Assembly: GCA_944392765.1 (NCBI GenBank)
Contig: CALXXU010000026.1
Span: 1 to 34,781 of the forward strand
Reading direction: 5' to 3'
Origin: an uncultured Anaerobiospirillum sp.
GTDB taxonomy: Bacteria; Pseudomonadota; Gammaproteobacteria; Enterobacterales; Succinivibrionaceae
Length of the DNA: 34,781 nt
Notes under the pieces: generated by a model
The model's database searches: none
What the model saw: only the letters and a program-made list of their open reading frames with translations
What the model was told of the DNA's origin: nothing
In this document: piece after piece, positions 33,189 through 34,781 of the stretch
Position numbering within the stretch: position 1 is the stretch's first letter
Layout of the letters: each line of letters begins with the position of its first letter
Made by a program: the position numbers and the translations under genes

Positions 33189-34310
33189 ATGGCAAGTATC
33201 GTACTCAAGCACATTGCAAAGGTTTACCCAGGCGATATCCGTGTGGTCAAGGACTTCAATTTAGAGATCAAGGACAAGGAGTTCGTAGTCTTCGTAGGTC
33301 CATCAGGCTGTGGCAAGTCGACCACGTTGCGCATGATCGCAGGCCTTGAGGATATCTCCGGCGGTGAGCTCTACATTGGCGACCGCTTAGTCAACGACGT
33401 CGCGCCAAAAGACCGCAACATTGCGATGGTGTTCCAGAACTATGCGCTCTATCCGCACATGACGGTCTACAAGAACATGGCCTATGGCTTAATCCAGCGC
33501 AAGATGCCAGCTGACGAGATCGACCGTCGCATTCGCGAGGCCGCCGAGGTCTTAGGCATCACCCAGTACTTAGAGCGCAAGCCAAAGGCTCTGTCGGGCG
33601 GTCAGCGTCAGCGTGTGGCCTTAGGCCGCGCCATGGTGCGTGATCCTGACGTGTTCTTACTGGACGAGCCACTGTCGAACCTCGACGCCAAGCTGCGTAC
33701 CACGATGCGTTCGGAGATCTCCAAGCTGCACAAGCGTCTGGGCACGACCTTCATCTACGTTACCCACGATCAGATCGAAGCCATGACCATGGGCGATCGC
33801 ATTGTGGTGATGAAGGACGGCGACATTATGCAGGTCGACACCCCACAGATGCTCTACGAGCACCCGAACTCGAAGTTCGTCGCAGGCTTCATTGGTTCGC
33901 CTCAGATGAACTTCATGGAGGTCACGATCGAGCGCAATGCCTCGAGCCCAACCGGCTTCACCTGCGTCTTAGATCAAGAGCACCACTTTGACATTCTGCC
34001 ACGCGAGAACATGCCGGACTTCACCCCATACGAGGGCAAGAAGGTCACCTTAGGCATTCGTCCAGAGCACATCTACGCCGGTCGCACCATTCCAGGTGAG
34101 CGTGACACCACCGACTTAAACGCCGAGATCGACTTAGTCGAGCCAATTGGTTCGGAGGTCTACCTCTTCGTCAACGTCGCCTCCTACAAGCTGTGCGCCA
34201 AGCTGCCTCCAATCACCGGCTTAGAGGAAGGCCAGAAGACCTCGCTTAAGATCGACCTCAAGCGCATCTACCTCTTCGACAGCGCCACCGAAAAGGCCAT
34301 CCTGAACTAA
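33189..34310 (+). CDS. Sugar ABC transporter ATPase (UgpC/MsmK/LacK-type)
   Basis: A 373-residue ATPase. Walker A GPSGCGKST (37-45), Q-loop VFQNYALYPHMTV (81-93), signature LSGGQRQRVALGRA (135-148), Walker B VFLLDEPLSNLD (155-166), and the switch His193 in YVTHDQIEAMT. The C-terminal 130 residues are the MalK-type OB-fold regulatory domain (TLGIRPEHIY). Such ATPases often serve several CUT1 importers. The ribosome site is weak (GAGAAC), so translation may be partly coupled to upstream genes. Last gene of the operon. Confidence 0.92.
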   Translation: MASIVLKHIAKVYPGDIRVVKDFNLEIKDKEFVVFVGPSGCGKSTTLRMIAGLEDISGGELYIGDRLVNDVAPKDRNIAMVFQNYALYPHMTVYKNMAYGLIQRKMPADEIDRRIREAAEVLGITQYLERKPKALSGGQRQRVALGRAMVRDPDVFLLDEPLSNLDAKLRTTMRSEISKLHKRLGTTFIYVTHDQIEAMTMGDRIVVMKDGDIMQVDTPQMLYEHPNSKFVAGFIGSPQMNFMEVTIERNASSPTGFTCVLDQEHHFDILPRENMPDFTPYEGKKVTLGIRPEHIYAGRTIPGERDTTDLNAEIDLVEPIGSEVYLFVNVASYKLCAKLPPITGLEEGQKTSLKIDLKRIYLFDSATEKAILN

Positions 34311-34349
34311 AACCCCAAAAGAACCAAGCGTTCTAAGGGTTCAGGCCCC

Positions 34350-34381
34350 AAGGCCCGGCTGCCGCATAGCAGCTGGGCCTT
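34350..34381 (+). terminator. Terminator of the sugar importer operon
   Basis: A 13-bp stem AAGGCCCGGCTGC/GCAGCTGGGCCTT (one G-U pair), 40 bases after the ATPase stop; little T follows (TGCTGTCTC). Confidence 0.75.
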
Positions 34382-34488
34382 GCTGTCTCTAGCGCTTGTG
34401 GCAACTAGAGCGCACCGCGCCTCAAAGGAGCGATCTCACGCGCGCTGTGCTAAAGTGAGAGTCCCGCGAAAAGTGTCACACAGGGCCG

Positions 34489-34781
34489 AAAAAAAAAAAA
34501 AAGAACTCCCCCCAACAAGGCATTCGCGCCGGCCTCAGCGCCGCAGGCATTAACGCAGGATCGGTTGCCATTGTCCACGCCTCGCTCTGGGGCTTGGGGA
34601 TGCCCGATGACATCTATGCGCTCCCCGAAATGTGGCTTAATGCCTTGCAAGAGCAAGTGGGGCCTAAGGGCGCCATCATCTTACCGGCTTTTTCCTACAG
34701 CTACTGGGGGCTGTTACAAATTAATTAATGCCTCTTAATGGTGCAGACTTGGTGACCCCAGAAAGTCCCCTCATCTACGCT
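34489..34781 (+). pseudogene. AAC(3)-like acetyltransferase fragment, damaged and running off the window
   Basis: The frame GIRAGLSAAGINAGSVAIVHASLWGLG, then LQEQVGPKGAIILPAFSYSYW (quoted in parts), resembles the start of AAC(3)-family CoA acetyltransferases. No in-frame start codon is found: the frame begins after a TGA at 34456-34458 and passes through a run of 14 A (34489-34502). A stop (TAA 34726-34728) follows FSYSYWGLLQIN, and a different frame (NGADLVTPESPLIYA) is open to the window edge. A one-base change in the A run would join the frame to GTG codons at 34455 or 34473. It may be a pseudogene, a phase-variable gene or an assembly error. Confidence 0.4.

Overview
The window looks like a piece of a gammaproteobacterial chromosome. 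FlgT, FlrB and FlrC are of the Vibrio/Aeromonas type, PurL is full length and close in size to the E. coli enzyme, and the tRNA-Arg(CCU) closely resembles that of E. coli. The long low-complexity protein tails and the many DUF805 paralogues suggest an anaerobic gut lineage such as Succinivibrionaceae; that assignment is inference and was not tested.

Layout. 277-1623: flgT (flagellar H-ring protein), then tRNA-Arg(CCU). 1754-3617: a tight operon of three DUF805 membrane proteins. 3792-4781 (minus): an orphan RbsB-type periplasmic binding protein. 5279-6331: a fourth DUF805 protein with a Gly/Pro/Gln/Tyr repeat tail. 6387-7951: an AAA-ATPase-like gene lacking its usual C-terminal nuclease region, bracketed by exact 35-bp direct repeats. 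8493-11411: a TRAP-type solute-binding protein with a roughly 600-residue Ala/Pro/Glu-rich tail. 11695-14430: a PhoB/PhoR-like two-component pair. 14953-15505: a DinJ/YafQ-type toxin-antitoxin pair in an AT-richer stretch with inverted repeats. 15711-17942: two more DUF805 genes (minus) bounded by related palindromic, MITE-like elements. 18198-19537: an MFS transporter gene split by a small TA-flanked element. 19655-20467: the seventh DUF805 gene. 20756-21847: a solitary Dcm-like cytosine methyltransferase whose promoter carries two direct repeats containing CCWGG. 22007-25499: the flagellar regulators flrC and flrB. 25676-29572: purL. 29978-34310: a complete CUT1 sugar ABC importer (binding protein, two permeases, ATPase). 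34489-34781: a damaged or partial AAC(3)-like gene.

How the parts relate. FlrB is expected to phosphorylate FlrC, which activates sigma-54 flagellar genes; FlgT is a structural part of the same machine. The PhoB/PhoR-like pair would sense an envelope signal, probably phosphate. The sugar importer has an internal 26-bp palindrome between the binding-protein gene and the permease genes, and a LacI-type operator candidate upstream.

Most unusual are (a) seven DUF805 paralogues in about 19 kb, four with low-complexity tails, three of which are prion-like; (b) the same tendency to low-complexity extension in the TRAP binding protein, FlrB, FlrC and PhoR; and (c) several families of small inverted-repeat elements, one of which has inactivated the MFS gene in a way that can be reversed on paper to a continuous reading frame.
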